The notes beneath the pieces are model-generated. The model was not told the origin of the DNA. It saw only the letters and a program-made list of their open reading frames with translations, and ran no database searches. 62,000 bases of DNA from Cryptomeria japonica (taxonomy: Eukaryota; Streptophyta; Pinopsida; Cupressales; Cupressaceae): NCBI RefSeq assembly GCF_030272615.1, contig NC_081406.1, positions 258,345,386-258,407,385 on the forward strand. The letters run 5' to 3'. How positions within the stretch are numbered: the stretch's first letter is position 1; each line of letters starts with the position of its first letter. Positions 1 to 10,318 of the stretch are shown in pieces. The position numbers and the translations under genes were made by a program.

Positions 1-745
1 GTGTGGACCAAGAAAATCTTGTGAAGGAGAAGGAACTTGTAAGAAAATATGAAGATGTGTTGGCCAAAGGGGGAACATATTGAAGACAAAAATCTAGAGA
101 TATGTGGATTGGAGGAGACTAAAAATTGAAATACTTTCATAATACAACTAAATTTTGTAGGGCCATTAACAAGATCACTAATATTTATCAATTCAATGGG
201 GGGTATTAGATAATTTAGAAGACATTGCTAAGGAAATAGTGACATTCTTCATTAATTCGCTCAATAATCGAGCAAGCTCAAAATTTGCAACTTAAGAAAA
301 ACTATTAGCAAGCATCCATAATCTCATAGCAGTAGAGTAGAACAATATGTTAATGAGGGAGTTCATAGATGAGATAAAGATATCTTTGAACCAACTTTAT
401 TCAAATAAATCTCTTGGTCTAGATGTATTCCCGGCTAATATTTTTTATAAAAGTTGGGACATTGTAGGAAGTGAAGTGATAGTTGTGATTGAGGACTCAA
501 GACAATTAGGAAAGGTTTTGAAGGAGACTAATAACATGTATTCATAGCATTAATTCCCAAAAAAGGAAAACTAGTCTTGGTAGATGATTTCAAACATATT
601 GCGTTATGCAACACAATTTACATAATAATGGTGAAAGTGCTACCAGCCAACTAAAGATATTTTTGCTAGCCGCTATCTTAGATGAGAAAATAGGATTTGT
701 AACAAGAATATCAATCTTGGATGGGGTAATGATTGCCTAAGAGAG
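1..745 (+). pseudogene. L1-type LINE reverse transcriptase, 5' part, decayed
   Basis: Translated pieces in shifting frames follow the usual order of a plant L1-type LINE protein. Near 105-160 is a stretch reading RDMWIGGD then KLKYFHNTTK, the linker between endonuclease and RT in which plant LINEs carry a K/W-L-x-x-GD-x-N-T-K-F-F-H motif. An open segment at 347-547 covers the start of the RT domain (EIKISLNQLYSNKSLGLDVFPANIF matches the A-P-G-P-D-G-F-type motif in position, shown here only as NKSLGLDVFP). At 541-740 come ALIPKKGK, FKHIALCNTIY and GFV...ILDG, the RT core before the catalytic YADD box. The catalytic box and the 3' end are missing. Stops and shifts make it non-functional. The family is clear; the exact lineage is not. 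Confidence 0.8.
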
Positions 746-844
746 AATTCCCTCAATTCAAAAAGCATGACTACTTTTTGCAAGAATATATCTTCCAGGT
801 CTAGATAGGACCAAAAGAATAGATTTAATGTTGTATTCCATTCC

Positions 845-1760
845 TTATCTTAGTGGAGGCATAATTTTTAGGAAATACCCCAATGAGCTTTATTGGGATG
901 CATTACACAAGATCATGTTGGTAGAATATTGGATGAATTACATAGAAGCTCCTTAGGTGATCATTTATCTATAAGAACCACTATTATTAAGATAATGAGA
1001 GCTAGTTATTAATGGCCAAAAAAATTTAATGATGCCCACAGATGGGTAAGGAAATGTATGAAATGGACTTTCTTTTCTAGAAAAAAAAATTACTTCCCTC
1101 TCTCTCCATCCTATTCAAGAAAACCAACCACATACATAATGGGGGTTAGAGTTTATTAATATAATAAATCCAACATCTAGTGCTAGCCATTAATGTATTT
1201 TAAAAACCATAAACTAATTCACTAGATGGATAGAGGTATTTGCATTAAAGGATGCCACTAAGGCTTCAATTCTAAAATTTCTTAATGAATATGTGACTAG
1301 GCTTGGTTGTCCTTTCACCATCATCTCTAATAGTACTAATGCATTAATTGAAATCCAAATAAATGATTGAGTAGTTAAACATGGCATATACCTAAAGACC
1401 TCATAAAAAATTTATCCTCAAGGTAATGGCTTATTTGAATCTTCCAAGTTCCAACAACAAACTCATCAACGTAATCAAAAGGACCATAGAAGACAATCAG
1501 AGCTTGTCTTGACATAATATGTTAAAGACAAATATTTGGGCTAGTAGAATCAATCCTACGATAGCTATTGGAAATTCCCCTTTCATGTTGGTCCATGGAA
1601 AGGAAGCAAGACTTATATTATCACTAGAGTTTCCTTCTCTTGATTTAGCACATTAGCTAGAATTGATAGAAAATAATGCCATGACATTGAGAGTAGTCGA
1701 GCTAATGAAGTTGGAAGAGACCAAGAGAAAGGCCATGTAGACTCTTTGATTCACCAAGAA
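845..1760 (+). pseudogene. Ty3/gypsy integrase remnant
   Basis: From about 855 the translation gives the integrase zinc-binding region (QDHVGRILDELH, then GDHLSIRTTI, then a Y-x-W-P-like block at 1005-1020). The core follows at 1210-1330 (FTRWIEVFALKDATKASIL, then RLGCPFTIIS). At 1410-1640 come YPQGNGLFESS and, further on, SPF/LVHGKEA-type residues of the C-terminal half. The second catalytic Asp is replaced (IISNSTNA where family members have a D-N motif) and several stops occur. Protease and RT are absent, so only the 3' end of a gypsy pol survives here. The order and spacing suggest the Tat/Athila or related non-chromodomain group, but this is uncertain. Confidence 0.75.
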
Positions 1761-2650
1761 TAGGTCAATATAATTTTTGATAAGAAAGTTGTCAAACCAT
1801 AATTATTACAAATACCAAATCACATTACAATGATTCTTTAACTAAATTATTGTATCCCCAATAATATGCAATCCTATAGCATGTATATATCCTCTCCACA
1901 CATAAACCATCTTCACACATAGGCACTCATACCAACTAGCAACATAAAATAAATATTTTTTCCTAAGAAAGGGTCCATGCCTCTATCAATCCCAATGCAT
2001 GGGTGGATCTAAGTGTAGATGGAAAGATCTACACCAAACACAAAATAAACCCCAACCCAAAATAAATTATCATTTATCATCAATAACTTAAGGTCTATCA
2101 TTCAACATATAGTTATCTAATATTTGGCCATCAGTGTGCATATATAAATATATTTTAATTTTAAAGTTTTTTGTTTAAATATCAAGTTTTTAATACCAGC
2201 TCATTTAGGTTTTGGTACTAAGCTTCACTTTTAATGTTCAACTTTTAAATAGAATTATTTTAATATTTAATGTTTAGTATTCAAGGTTAATATAACACTG
2301 GTGATAATTTTTAAAATAAAAATTCCTATAGATAAGTAAGGGCTTGAGGGTGCAATGATTGACTAATTTAAGCCTTAAGGTATAGTGTCCATGTCTATAA
2401 ATTCTCATTTCCTTAATATTTTAAATCAAACATTGAATAGTTTAAGTCAACCTTAAATTATTTTTCACCACTGTTGATTTTATTTATACTAATAATTTGG
2501 GTTCTATTTTGAAACTCATGGGTATTGTAGCTTTGTGAGTACAATTTGGCTCACCAAATTTAAACCCAGTTATTAGACAATAAATCTTCAATGACCCAAA
2601 TACAATTTTGGGCTCAATGGGTGTTAGAGATCCACGTGTATGTACATTTT
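1761..2650. other. AT-rich non-coding stretch, no gene seen
   Basis: No ORF or motif of a known family is visible. The part at about 2160-2420 is made of short degenerate phrases such as TTTAGGTTTTGGTACTAAG and TTCAATATTTAATG that recur at 8090-8240 and 23945-24400. The segment 2466-2523 is an inverted partner of 7623-7676 on the far side of the copia insertion. Confidence 0.5.
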
Positions 2651-3116
2651 TGTTAGGGTTTCAAGCAGATCTGAAGCAAATATGAACTAACAATTATATG
2701 CAGATTTAAATACAAAAGATAAAGGAATAAAACATGACACAGATAACACAGAGATTTAACGTGGTTCACCCAAAATGGGTTACGTCCACCATACACAGTC
2801 GTCCAATCTTTCTTATTATCCAGCAAAAATAGTACATCAACCTTACAATGCCTTAAGCATCCCAGCCACTTATAACATGCAATTTTAGGGCAACAATCAA
2901 AGTCGGCCTTTTTAGGGTTTTATTACAATGTCGGTTTTCATCAACAAAAAATACCCCCCAAAAAAATTTTCTCGAGGGCTCCCGCCCCCGAACCCCGGCT
3001 TTTCTCGGGGGCTACCGCCCCCAAACCCTTGCCCGGGGCCCGGCCCGGCCCCAGACCCTGGTGAAGATACGTACTGAGTGTACAGTACTTTTCTGATCAG
3101 TTGCCACATTTCAACA
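2651..3116 (-). repeat. 3' LTR of the copia element
   Basis: 466 bp, TG...CA ends, direct repeat of 7241-7617. It holds a GC-rich block of about 95 bp (2968-3062) that the other LTR lacks, which accounts for the length difference. This is the 3' LTR because the element is read from right to left. Confidence 0.95.
2968..3062 (-). other. GC-rich, G-run-rich block present in one LTR only
   Basis: In an otherwise AT-rich LTR this block is mostly G+C. On the sense (minus) strand it has many runs of three to five G and contains two imperfect units of about 31 bp (each with a GGGGGCGG-type core followed by CTCGAGAAAA or CCCGAGAAAA). Such a G-run pattern can form a G-quadruplex in principle; that is inference. 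The 5' LTR jumps straight from the A-run to GGCGAGGATATG at the matching place. Confidence 0.7.
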
Positions 3117-3180
3117 ATCTCCCACTTGGAGACTGATCAGGCTCCACACCGAACAATCTTCCACTTGGAGACTGATACTA
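3117..3180 (-). promoter_or_regulatory. Polypurine tract, present twice
   Basis: Directly inside the 3' LTR the minus strand reads CTCCAAGTGGGAGAT then TGTTGAAATG (the LTR), the classical copia plus-strand primer. About 45 bp further inside there is a second near copy, CTCCAAGTGGAAGATTGTTC. The phrase around it (CAGTCTCCAAGTGG) is also repeated, so the tract and its context were tandemly duplicated. Confidence 0.85.
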
Positions 3181-3297
3181 CACGACACCACTATACATGC
3201 AGCATCTGTTGGATAAAACACTAGGACTTGACTGGTATAAATTCCACAATTATCAATCAAGAAGACCAATAGAAACTGATGAAGAAATCAGCTTCTC

Positions 3298-4155
3298 CTA
3301 TGGAACTGCCTTCATAAACATATCGGCAAGATTCTCACTTGTGTGAAACTTCTCAAGCCATAACTGACCCTCCTCCAAAACAGTCTGAATGAAGTGGTAC
3401 CTGAGCTGAATGTGCTTTGTCCTTGAATGAAAAGTAGTGTTCTCTGCAAGATGAATGGCACTCTGGCTATCAGTATACAATGGGCGATCCTCCTGTGTCT
3501 GACCCAATTCCTCCAAAAAACATTGTAACCAAATCATCTCCTTGCTGGCTTCTATAGCAACAACATACTCAGCTTCAGTGGTTGAAAGTGCAACAACCTT
3601 TTGCAGCCTAGAAACCCAACTGACTACAGTTCCCCCTATACTAAAAACATACCCTGTAGTACTCCTCTGTGAATCAATATCACCCGCTAGATCAGAGTCA
3701 ATAAATCCACTCAGAGCAACATTAGATCCTTTGAAACATAATGTCTTCGTAGTAGTTCCTTTCAAATACCGAAGAATCCATTTCACAGCATTCCAATGTT
3801 CCATACCCGGATTACTCATAAACCCGCTCACAACTCCCACTGCATGTGCAATATCTGGCCTTGTGCATACCATTGCATACATCAAACTACCAACAACTGA
3901 TGAATACGGGATGTTAGAAATTTTATTAACCTCTTCCTGTGCCTTTGGGCACATCTCCTTAGTCAATTTGAAACGACTAGCCAAAGGTGTACTAACTGCT
4001 TTTGCATCCTGCATGTTAAATCTTTTCAACACCTTCTTTATATATTCACTTTGGGACAAATTCAAGGTTCTATTTTTCATGTCCCGTGTAATCCTCATAC
4101 CGAGAATTTGCTTAGCTGCACCCAAATCCTTCATAGCAAATGACCTGTCTAATTT
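3298..4155 (-). pseudogene. Copia RNase H and end of RT
   Basis: An open stretch of 278 codons (4134 to 3298) encodes the end of the RT domain (K-D-L-G-A-A-K start, SEYIKKVLKRF, then the PYSSVVGSLMYAM block) and the RNase H domain. Expected RNase H acidic residues are visible in GFIDSDLAGD, TTEAEY and YTDSQSA, followed by SRTKHIQLRYHFI and the family-typical ending NLADMFMKAVP. It would degrade the RNA of the RNA/DNA hybrid during reverse transcription. An in-frame TAA at 4156-4158 separates it from the upstream RT. The stop after KAVP at 3298 is earlier than in many relatives, in which a short tail follows. Confidence 0.9.
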
Positions 4156-5085
4156 TTATTTAAGATCATTTATGTGTTCCATGTTAGAACCAGCAACAAG
4201 CATGTCATCAACATAAAGCAACAATATAATATAACTGTCATTATCCAATCTCTTAAAATATACACAATGATCAGAATGACATCTATGATAACCGTGTTCA
4301 GCCATGAAACTATCAAATTTTAAATACCATTGTCGGGGTGCTTTCTTTAGGCCATACAAACTTTTCTTTAACCTGCACACCAAGTTCTCCTTTCCTTTGA
4401 CCTCATATCCCTGTGGTTGCAACATGTAAATTTCCTCCTCCAAATCTCCATGGAGAAAAGCTATTTTGACATCTAATTGTTCAAGATGTAAATCATCTAC
4501 AGCCACAAGACTAAGTACAGTTCTAATTGAAGTCATTTTTACAACTGGAGAAAATATTTCATCATAATCTATACCCTTTTTATGTGCAAAACCTTTTACC
4601 ACAAGTTTGGCCTTATATCTTTTCTATCCTCCTTCCTCCTCTTTCAGCCGATAAACCCATTTGTTAAGCAAGGCTCTTTTTTTTGCAGGTAAAGGGACTA
4701 AGTCCCAAGTCTTATTTTTCATCAAGGAGTCCATCTCCTCTTTCATGCCTAGCTCCCACTGTTGTTTGGCATCCACCTGCATTACTTCTTCATATTCTTC
4801 TGGTTCACCAAAATCCATTAATAAAATAGAATACAAAGAAGGAGAAAATCTTTCAGGGGGTCTACTTGTCCTCGTAGAACGTCTAACACTTGCAGGAGTT
4901 TGTGGGACAATCTGTTGTTGCTGAGCATCAAGTACCTGTGGCATTTCATTTTCAGGAATCTCATCCAGCACCACATATTCTTGTTTGTCCTGTTCATGTT
5001 TCTTTTCCTGGATCTGTTCTTTATGCATAACCTTCTCATTGAATATAACATTTCTACTTCTATTTATTTTCTTATTTTCAAAATC
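4156..5085 (-). pseudogene. Copia reverse transcriptase
   Basis: One reading frame, broken by TAG at 4624-4626 and TAA at 4156-4158, carries the link between integrase and RT (VRRSTRTSRPPERF), then RT motifs in order: NKWVYRLK, VKGFAHKKGIDYDEIFSPVV, the first catalytic Asp in QLDVKIAFLHGDL, SLYGLKKAPRQWY, and the active-site box LLYVDDMLVAG near 4200. Length and order match copia RT. The catalytic Asp pair is intact, so damage is limited to nonsense changes. This frame is offset by one from the gag-protease frame upstream. Confidence 0.92.
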
Positions 5086-5674
5086 TCATAACCGATAGCC
5101 ATATTCATCTATCCCATATCCAATGAAGGTACATTTTTGAGATTTAGCATCAAGCTTGGTTCTGTTTTCTTTATCAACATGGACAAAAGCTTCGCAACCA
5201 AAAGTTTTTAGAAAAGAATAATTTACATTTTTACCAGTCCATGCCTCCTCTGGAATACCACCATCCAAAGGGGTTGAAGGTCCTCTATTTATCAAATAGA
5301 CAGCATTATGTACAGCATCTGCCCAAAAATGTAAGGGCAATCCAGCATGCAATCTCATGCTTCTCGCACGTTCCATGATAGTCCTATTCATTCTCTCTGA
5401 CACACGATTTTCCTGTGGAGTTCCTGGAACTATCTTCTGCTTTTTAATCCCATTTAAGGAGTAGTAATCCTCAAATGCTTTGCTGCAATACTCACCTCCA
5501 TTATCCAATCTGAGACACTTCAACTTTTTTCCTGTCTCATTCTCAACCAAAGCTTTCCATTTCTTAAAAGTTTCAAAAACATCTGATTTTTGTTTTAGGA
5601 AATATACCCATGTTTTTCTGGTTGAGTCATCAATAAAAAATAACATAATAACAAGAGCCACCAAGAGATGATAC
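5086..5674 (-). pseudogene. Copia integrase core
   Basis: The catalytic triad is complete: Asp in FIDDSTRKTW, Asp in RLDNGGEYCS, and Glu in ENRVSERMNRT, with 35 residues between the second Asp and the Glu. The zinc-binding part lies upstream in the previous frame. The segment ends in GYGIDEYGYRL and a TGA at 5086-5088 where family members read on into the RT linker. The frame changes just upstream, at the A6 run 5635-5640 (T6 on the sense strand), where one extra base puts the integrase out of frame with protease. Confidence 0.9.
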
Positions 5675-6460
5675 CTAAGCCGGTCCCCATGCATCTGAAT
5701 GTACAAGCTCTAACTTCTCACTCTTCTTCTCTTTCCCAACCTTGAGAAATCTGACTCTTTTATGTTTACCATAAACACAGTTTTCACAAAACTCTAAATC
5801 AATCTTCTTTAGTCCTGGCAATAGATTTTTAGAGTGAAGGGTTTTCATCCCTTTCTCACTCATGTGCCCAAGCCTATGGTGCCACATTATCGAATCTGTT
5901 CTTGCAACATTTATTGTTGTTGTCCCTGCAGTAACTTTATCTGTAGCAGCTACGGTAGAGTAAGTGTTACTTGTACACAGATATAATGTGTCTACCTTCG
6001 CACCTTTAGCTATTACTAATGATCCTTTAGCGACCTTCCACATACTGTCTGAGAGGGTAACTATGCAACCTTCACTACCTAGTTGCCCTGCAGAAATTAA
6101 ATTTCTTCTTAAATTAGGAACATGTCTTACCTCCTGCAGAAACCAGTCATTTCCATTTTGCAACTTGATCTTTATCTTTCCTTTTCCAACAATTTGATAG
6201 GGCTCATCATCACCCAAATATACCTGTTCAAAATCACCTTGAACATAATCTAGAAAATATTTTCTATGGGGTGTAGCATGAAATGAAGCCCCAGAATCTA
6301 TTACCCAGGAATCATTAACATTATCCAAACATAAGATTAAAGCATCTTGTAAAGTATTACTTGCAATATTAGCTTCCTTACTGTCATTTTCATTTTTGTC
6401 TCCTTCTTTGTTTTTCCGAGACCAATAGTCTTTCTTTAGATGACCAGGCTTTCCGCAGTA
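5675..6460 (-). pseudogene. Copia protease and integrase zinc region
   Basis: After the gag stop the frame continues through a damaged zinc knuckle (CGKPGHLKKDYW; the last Cys is Tyr) and then opens at 6328. Retropepsin signature: SWVIDSGASFHATPHR, with the D-S-G-A-S active site. It is followed by the VPNLRRNLISAGQL block and the integrase zinc finger (MWHHRLGHMSEKGMK then FCENCVYGK, an H-x4-H/C-x2-C arrangement). The segment ends at TAG 5675-5677 in HSDAWGPA, a Gln codon in relatives. It would mature the polyprotein and bind viral DNA ends. Confidence 0.9.
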
Positions 6461-7189
6461 CTAGCAATCTTTCTTTCCTCTAGATTGAGAGCGTCCTTTC
6501 TTTGACTTCCCTCGTGACTTCTCATTCCAAGGGCCTTTTCCTCTTTCCTTTGATCTTCCTCTATTCTCCACATTCAAAACACTACCCGATGATGTTGGAG
6601 TCTCACCTGTGCTTTTCCTTCGCATTTCCTCGCTTAGGATAACACCAACAATATCATCAAATACCAAAGTATTTTTACCAGAGACAAAGTTACTTACAGC
6701 CATAACCAAGTTATTCCAGCTTTCTGGCAAAGAACATAAAATCAAGAGAGCCCTAACCTCTTCTGCAAAGGTAATTTTTACCGAAGACAATTGACTGGTA
6801 ATTGTATTAAATTCATTTAAGTGCTCCACTACAAATCCTCCCTCACTCATTTTCAAATTAAACAAACGCTTCATAAGAAATACCTTATTCGAAGCCGAGG
6901 GTTTCTCATACAACTTAGCCAATGTTGCCATCAAATCTACAACCGTTTTTGCTTCTGTTATATTGAATGCTACAGACGACACAAGGCACAATCAAATGGA
7001 TCCTAATACCTTTCTATCTAAAATGTCCCACTCTTCGTTTGACATTATGGTCAGTTTCTTTGCCTTTCCTTTCAATGACTGCCACAAATCCTTTTGATAC
7101 AGGTAATCCTCCATCTGCATTTTCCATAACTGATAATTATGGCCATTAAATTTTTTGACCTTGAATTTGGAATCCTCCATTGCTCCCAC
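6461..7189 (-). pseudogene. Copia gag
   Basis: Starts at ATG 7189 (MGAMEDSKFKVKKFNGHNYQ), a typical copia gag opening, with the YQLWKMQMEDYLYQKDLW block. A stop at 6992-6994 follows VLGSI. The frame then continues through ITEAKTVVDLMATLAKLYEK, FLMKRLFNLKMSEG and LPESWNNL, the UBN2-type gag core, and a basic linker rich in R, S, K and G. The stop TAG at 6461-6463 falls inside the zinc knuckle between the first two Cys residues. It would form the particle shell and bind RNA. Confidence 0.9.
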
Positions 7190-7227
7190 TCAAATCTGAG
7201 AGTCCTGCCAATTTACAGAATACCTCT

Positions 7228-7238
7228 CTCTGATACCA
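7228..7238 (-). promoter_or_regulatory. Primer binding site, initiator tRNA-Met type
   Basis: The minus strand reads TTGGTATCAGAG directly next to the 5' LTR (which begins, in plus coordinates, at 7241). TGGTATCAGAG(C) is complementary to the 3' end of plant initiator tRNA-Met, the usual copia primer. Confidence 0.92.
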
Positions 7239-7240
7239 AT

Positions 7241-7617
7241 TGTTAGGGTTTCAAGTAGATCCGAAGCAAATATGAACTAACAATTATATGCAGATTTAAA
7301 TACAAAAGATAAAGGAATAAAATAGGACACAGATAACACAGAGATTTAACGTGGTTCACCCAGAATGGGTTACGTCCACCATACACAGCCGTCCAATCTT
7401 TTTTATTATCCAGCAAAAATATTACATCAACCTTACAATGTCTTAAGCATCCCCGCCACTTATAACATGCGATTTTAGGGAAACAATCAAAGTCGGCCTT
7501 TTTAGGGTTTTATTACAATGTCGGTTTTCATCAACAAAAAATACCCCCAAAAAAATTTTTGGCGAGGATATGTGCTAAGTGTACAGTACTTTTCTGATCA
7601 ATCACCACATTTCAACA
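7241..7617 (-). repeat. 5' LTR of the copia element
   Basis: 377 bp, TG...CA ends, matching 2651-3116 except for the GC-rich block and about fifteen base changes. The duplication ATTTT follows at 7618-7622. Confidence 0.95.
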
Positions 7618-9270
7618 ATTTTAACCCATGTAATACAACCCAAACCATTAGATTATAAATAAAATCAATGGTGGTAATTAAAAAGTCACAATATGGCCCT
7701 GAAATAACCCTTAATTATAATATTATTAATAAATTAATTTTATTTTCTACTATAACTTACAAAGTTTAGGTGAATCTAATCTATTTAGGTATCAATTTTG
7801 TGGTGAAATTTTTAGTTTGAAATTATTAAAATAAATGTAAAAATGCAATGATTCAAGTCACCACATTTTTACATTCCATACAATTCTTAGAATATAGCAG
7901 AGATGACTAACATGCAGTGACTAACAAAATTTTGTAAAAATGTGGTGATTCAAGTCACCATATAGCTTGTATTATTAACTAAAATTTGGATTCCCCAATT
8001 GTGACTATTATCTAATTGGTGAATATTTTCCACTGAAAAAACCAGTATACAACATATCCATTTCAAGTTTTACTCACCAATTATGGCTTTCATCTTATGG
8101 CTTAAGGTTCAATGTTTTATTACTAGATTTAGTGATAAAGGTTAAATATTGTCATTAATAATTTAAGTTATATCATCCAATATCTATTTTCTAATGTTTG
8201 AAATTTAGGATTCAACATTCATTATTCAATGTTTAAGGTTTATTGGTTGGAAAAGGGACAATAGATAGACATCCAAAGATCTTGCCACATCTTGTTGCAT
8301 CGAGCCCACAAAGCCTAAGACTTGAAATATAGATTGTAGGCCAGGGATATTTTATAAGGGTCACATCCCATCTTGAAGATATAACTATACTAGAAGATGC
8401 ATTCACCACTAGTAAGCTATAGTAAGAAAAGTAAGGCAAATGTGAAGTAAATATATGAAAAGATAAGAAAGGCACAAAATGAATGTATATGGAGTTGTAA
8501 GGATATGTATGATGTGTTAAATGAATAAAGGTAACACAAATATTTTTGAGTCTCAATATATTATGTTGTCTAAGTTCTTCTTATTCTAGTAAATAGATAA
8601 TCTTTGGTCTGGATCTAATTCCATATTCCCTTATTAGGACTAAGTTTGGGGTCTAAAGACTACAACACTAGAAAATCGTTAGGGTTCATAACTTTAGTCT
8701 CTATCCCTCAAATTTATTGCTAACATTGGTTTCATTCTCAAAACCCTAGCTAGGTCTCGTTGAGGATTACAAAGAAATTTTTTAATTCAAAACTTTATAC
8801 TAGATTAAGAAGAAAGGGTGATAATGGAAAGAATATGAAAATATGTAAAGTTGTCCTCTTGACATCTGTGCTATGAGAGGGGTTAGGCACCAAGGGGATG
8901 GAAAATGAAAAGGGGGAAGAGGTTCAAAAGGGACTCATAAAGAGATTTCACCAATAAGAGAAGTTGTGAGATAACCATCATGGGAGATAATAAAGGAGTA
9001 ATAAAATTCCAAAAGAAAAACACCCATGGTAAAAGGAGATAAAATAAATAAAAGAGAAATTGTGGAGAAAATTGATCTAGGAAAAAAAGTGACAATGCAA
9101 AGCCCAAATGGAGAGGAAAGAAAATAGAGGTAGATGATGGAAAGAGAATAAAGAGACTGCAGAAGAATGGAAATTGTAGAAAAAATGAAATTGAAGTGTG
9201 ATAATATGGATGTTGATGAGCACACTAGTTTGGGTGCTACCAAGAAAAGAAAGTAAAGACAAGGAGGAGG
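7618..9270. other. AT-rich non-coding stretch, no gene supported
   Basis: It holds the right arm of an inverted repeat (7623-7676), a pair of 16-bp inverted repeats (7858-7873 and 7933-7948), and at 8090-8240 the same short AGGTTCAATGTT-like phrases seen near 2200 and 24000. Open frames on the minus strand at 8233-8556 and 8883-9262 are rich in F, L, S and Y, as expected of AT-rich random sequence, and match nothing I recognise. Confidence 0.4.
7858..7948. repeat. 16-bp perfect inverted repeat
   Basis: TCACCACATTTTTACA at 7858-7873 is the exact reverse complement of TGTAAAAATGTGGTGA at 7933-7948, with a 59-bp spacer. Each arm also sits in a small palindrome around GATTCAAGTC. It could be a short MITE-like relic; no target duplication is evident. 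Confidence 0.6.
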
Positions 9271-9621
9271 TGTTAGAGTAGTTGGGTCTTTACTTGATTA
9301 ATTAAACAACATTTGTTTAATTATTAAAGTACCCTTTATCTCTTTTACACTTAAGCTAACTTTAGGTGCATAATAATTAATTCTTTTATTAATTATTATG
9401 TGCAAGCCTAGGGTTTTCCCTTTTAGGGTTTCTTGACCTATTAGAGGTTAATTCTTTTCTTTTGTATTGATGGATTATCACATTACACATTTTTGTGAAT
9501 ATTGAGCTCTCATCCTTTTGAACATATTTTCTGTGTATTTGGTTTTCCTTTGTTGCTTCCTTGCTTCTCCTTGTAACAGGTTTATTTCAGCTTGCAGGTG
9601 TTGTATTTCTCAACTCTCACA
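9271..9621 (+). repeat. 5' LTR of the non-autonomous element
   Basis: 351 bp, begins TGTTAGAGTAGTTGGG and ends CTCTCACA. Shares with 11577-11940 the palindromic AT block AATAATTAATTC...TTAATTATTATGTG and the AGGGTTTTCCCTTTTAGGG phrase, which carries two telo-box-like cores. Confidence 0.92.
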
Positions 9622-9633
9622 TGGTATTAGAGC
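9622..9633 (+). promoter_or_regulatory. Primer binding site, one mismatch
   Basis: TGGTATTAGAGC follows the LTR end with no spacer. The tRNA-Met-complementary form is TGGTATCAGAGC; a single C-to-T change explains the difference. Confidence 0.85.
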
Positions 9634-10027
9634 TTCAAATTTGCAGGTATCTGTGCTTGTTTGGGGAATTTTTGCATTGGAAGCAGATCTAGGGTTTCAT
9701 GAAGTTTTTTTAATGCACCTAGGGATAGGCCTTTTTTCTCAGCACTTTGGGCCTAAACAGACCTCACCATCATGCTCAAAAGGCCCAAAAACCCTATAGT
9801 CATATAAAACTTGACCATTTTTGGCTCTTGAGCCTCTGGGAGTATTTTTTTCTCTAGTACCAGGTTGTACGGCCCTAGCATGCAGTTCGAGAAAAAATTT
9901 CAAAAAAAAAAAAAAATGTCTTTTTACGGCATGCAGGCCGAAGGATTCTTTGCTTTAAAAAAAATTCAAAAATCAAAACAAAAATCACAAAAACGGCAAA
10001 AGCCTTTTTGAAAAATCAAAAATCAAA

Positions 10028-10318
10028 ATTGTTTTTGGGGGTTTACCCCACAATACGTAGGGTACCGTGGGGCCCCCTGGCTGCCGCAGGACTGTCAGAG
10101 CAGGCCTCCTCTGGCCCCCGCCGACGCCTGCCTTCGGTCCCTGCCGGCACCTACCCTCCGGCCCCCACCGTCCCCATTGGCACCCTCCTCATCGGTAGCC
10201 CCCTGCACTTCCTGACCACCGCTCTGCCCATCGGAAACCACCATTGTGCCGCCCGCCCGCCCCCACAGAGCTGCCCACATGCCACCTCCACCCGCCTACC
10301 ACCAGACAACCACCTTTT
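10028..10318 (+). other. GC-rich island inside the non-coding LTR element
   Basis: About 290 bp with long C and G runs, in strong contrast to the AT-rich surroundings. In the plus strand it has an open frame rich in Pro, Ala and Arg, but no start context or family match supports translation. Just downstream are two related phrases, GGAAAGCTGGTTCTGAG (about 10398) and GGAAAGCTTGTTCTGTG (about 10557). Upstream are two ACGGC-CATGCAG phrases (9868 and 9926). Confidence 0.55.

Larger units (their letters stand above)
2651..7617 (-). mobile_element. Ty1/copia retrotransposon, Tork-type, nearly complete, minus strand
   Basis: Two direct LTRs (2651-3116 and 7241-7617) start TGTTAGGG and end TTCAACA. 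They are flanked by the perfect 5-bp duplication ATTTT (2646-2650 and 7618-7622). A primer binding site of the initiator-tRNA-Met type lies inside the right LTR and a polypurine tract inside the left one, so the element reads on the minus strand. Domain order is gag, zinc knuckle, protease, integrase, RT, RNase H, which defines copia. The RNase H/RT wording (VGSLMYAMVCTRPDIAHAVG; TTEAEY) is close to the Tnt1/Tork lineage. There are six in-frame stops and one frameshift, so it cannot move by itself. LTRs differ by roughly 4 percent by eye, apart from one large indel. Confidence 0.95.

Noticed and set aside
3542-4216. Plus-strand open frame of 224 codons
   Set aside because: It is the antisense of the copia RNase H/RT coding region, whose minus-strand reading matches the family motif by motif.
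8233-8556. Minus-strand open frame of 107 codons
   Set aside because: Composition (H, Y, F, S, I) is that of AT-rich random sequence and no motif or neighbour supports it.
8883-9262. Overlapping hydrophobic open frames on the minus strand, looking like membrane proteins
   Set aside because: Three frames at once are open and rich in F/L/S because the plus strand is a purine-rich A/G stretch; no coding signal.
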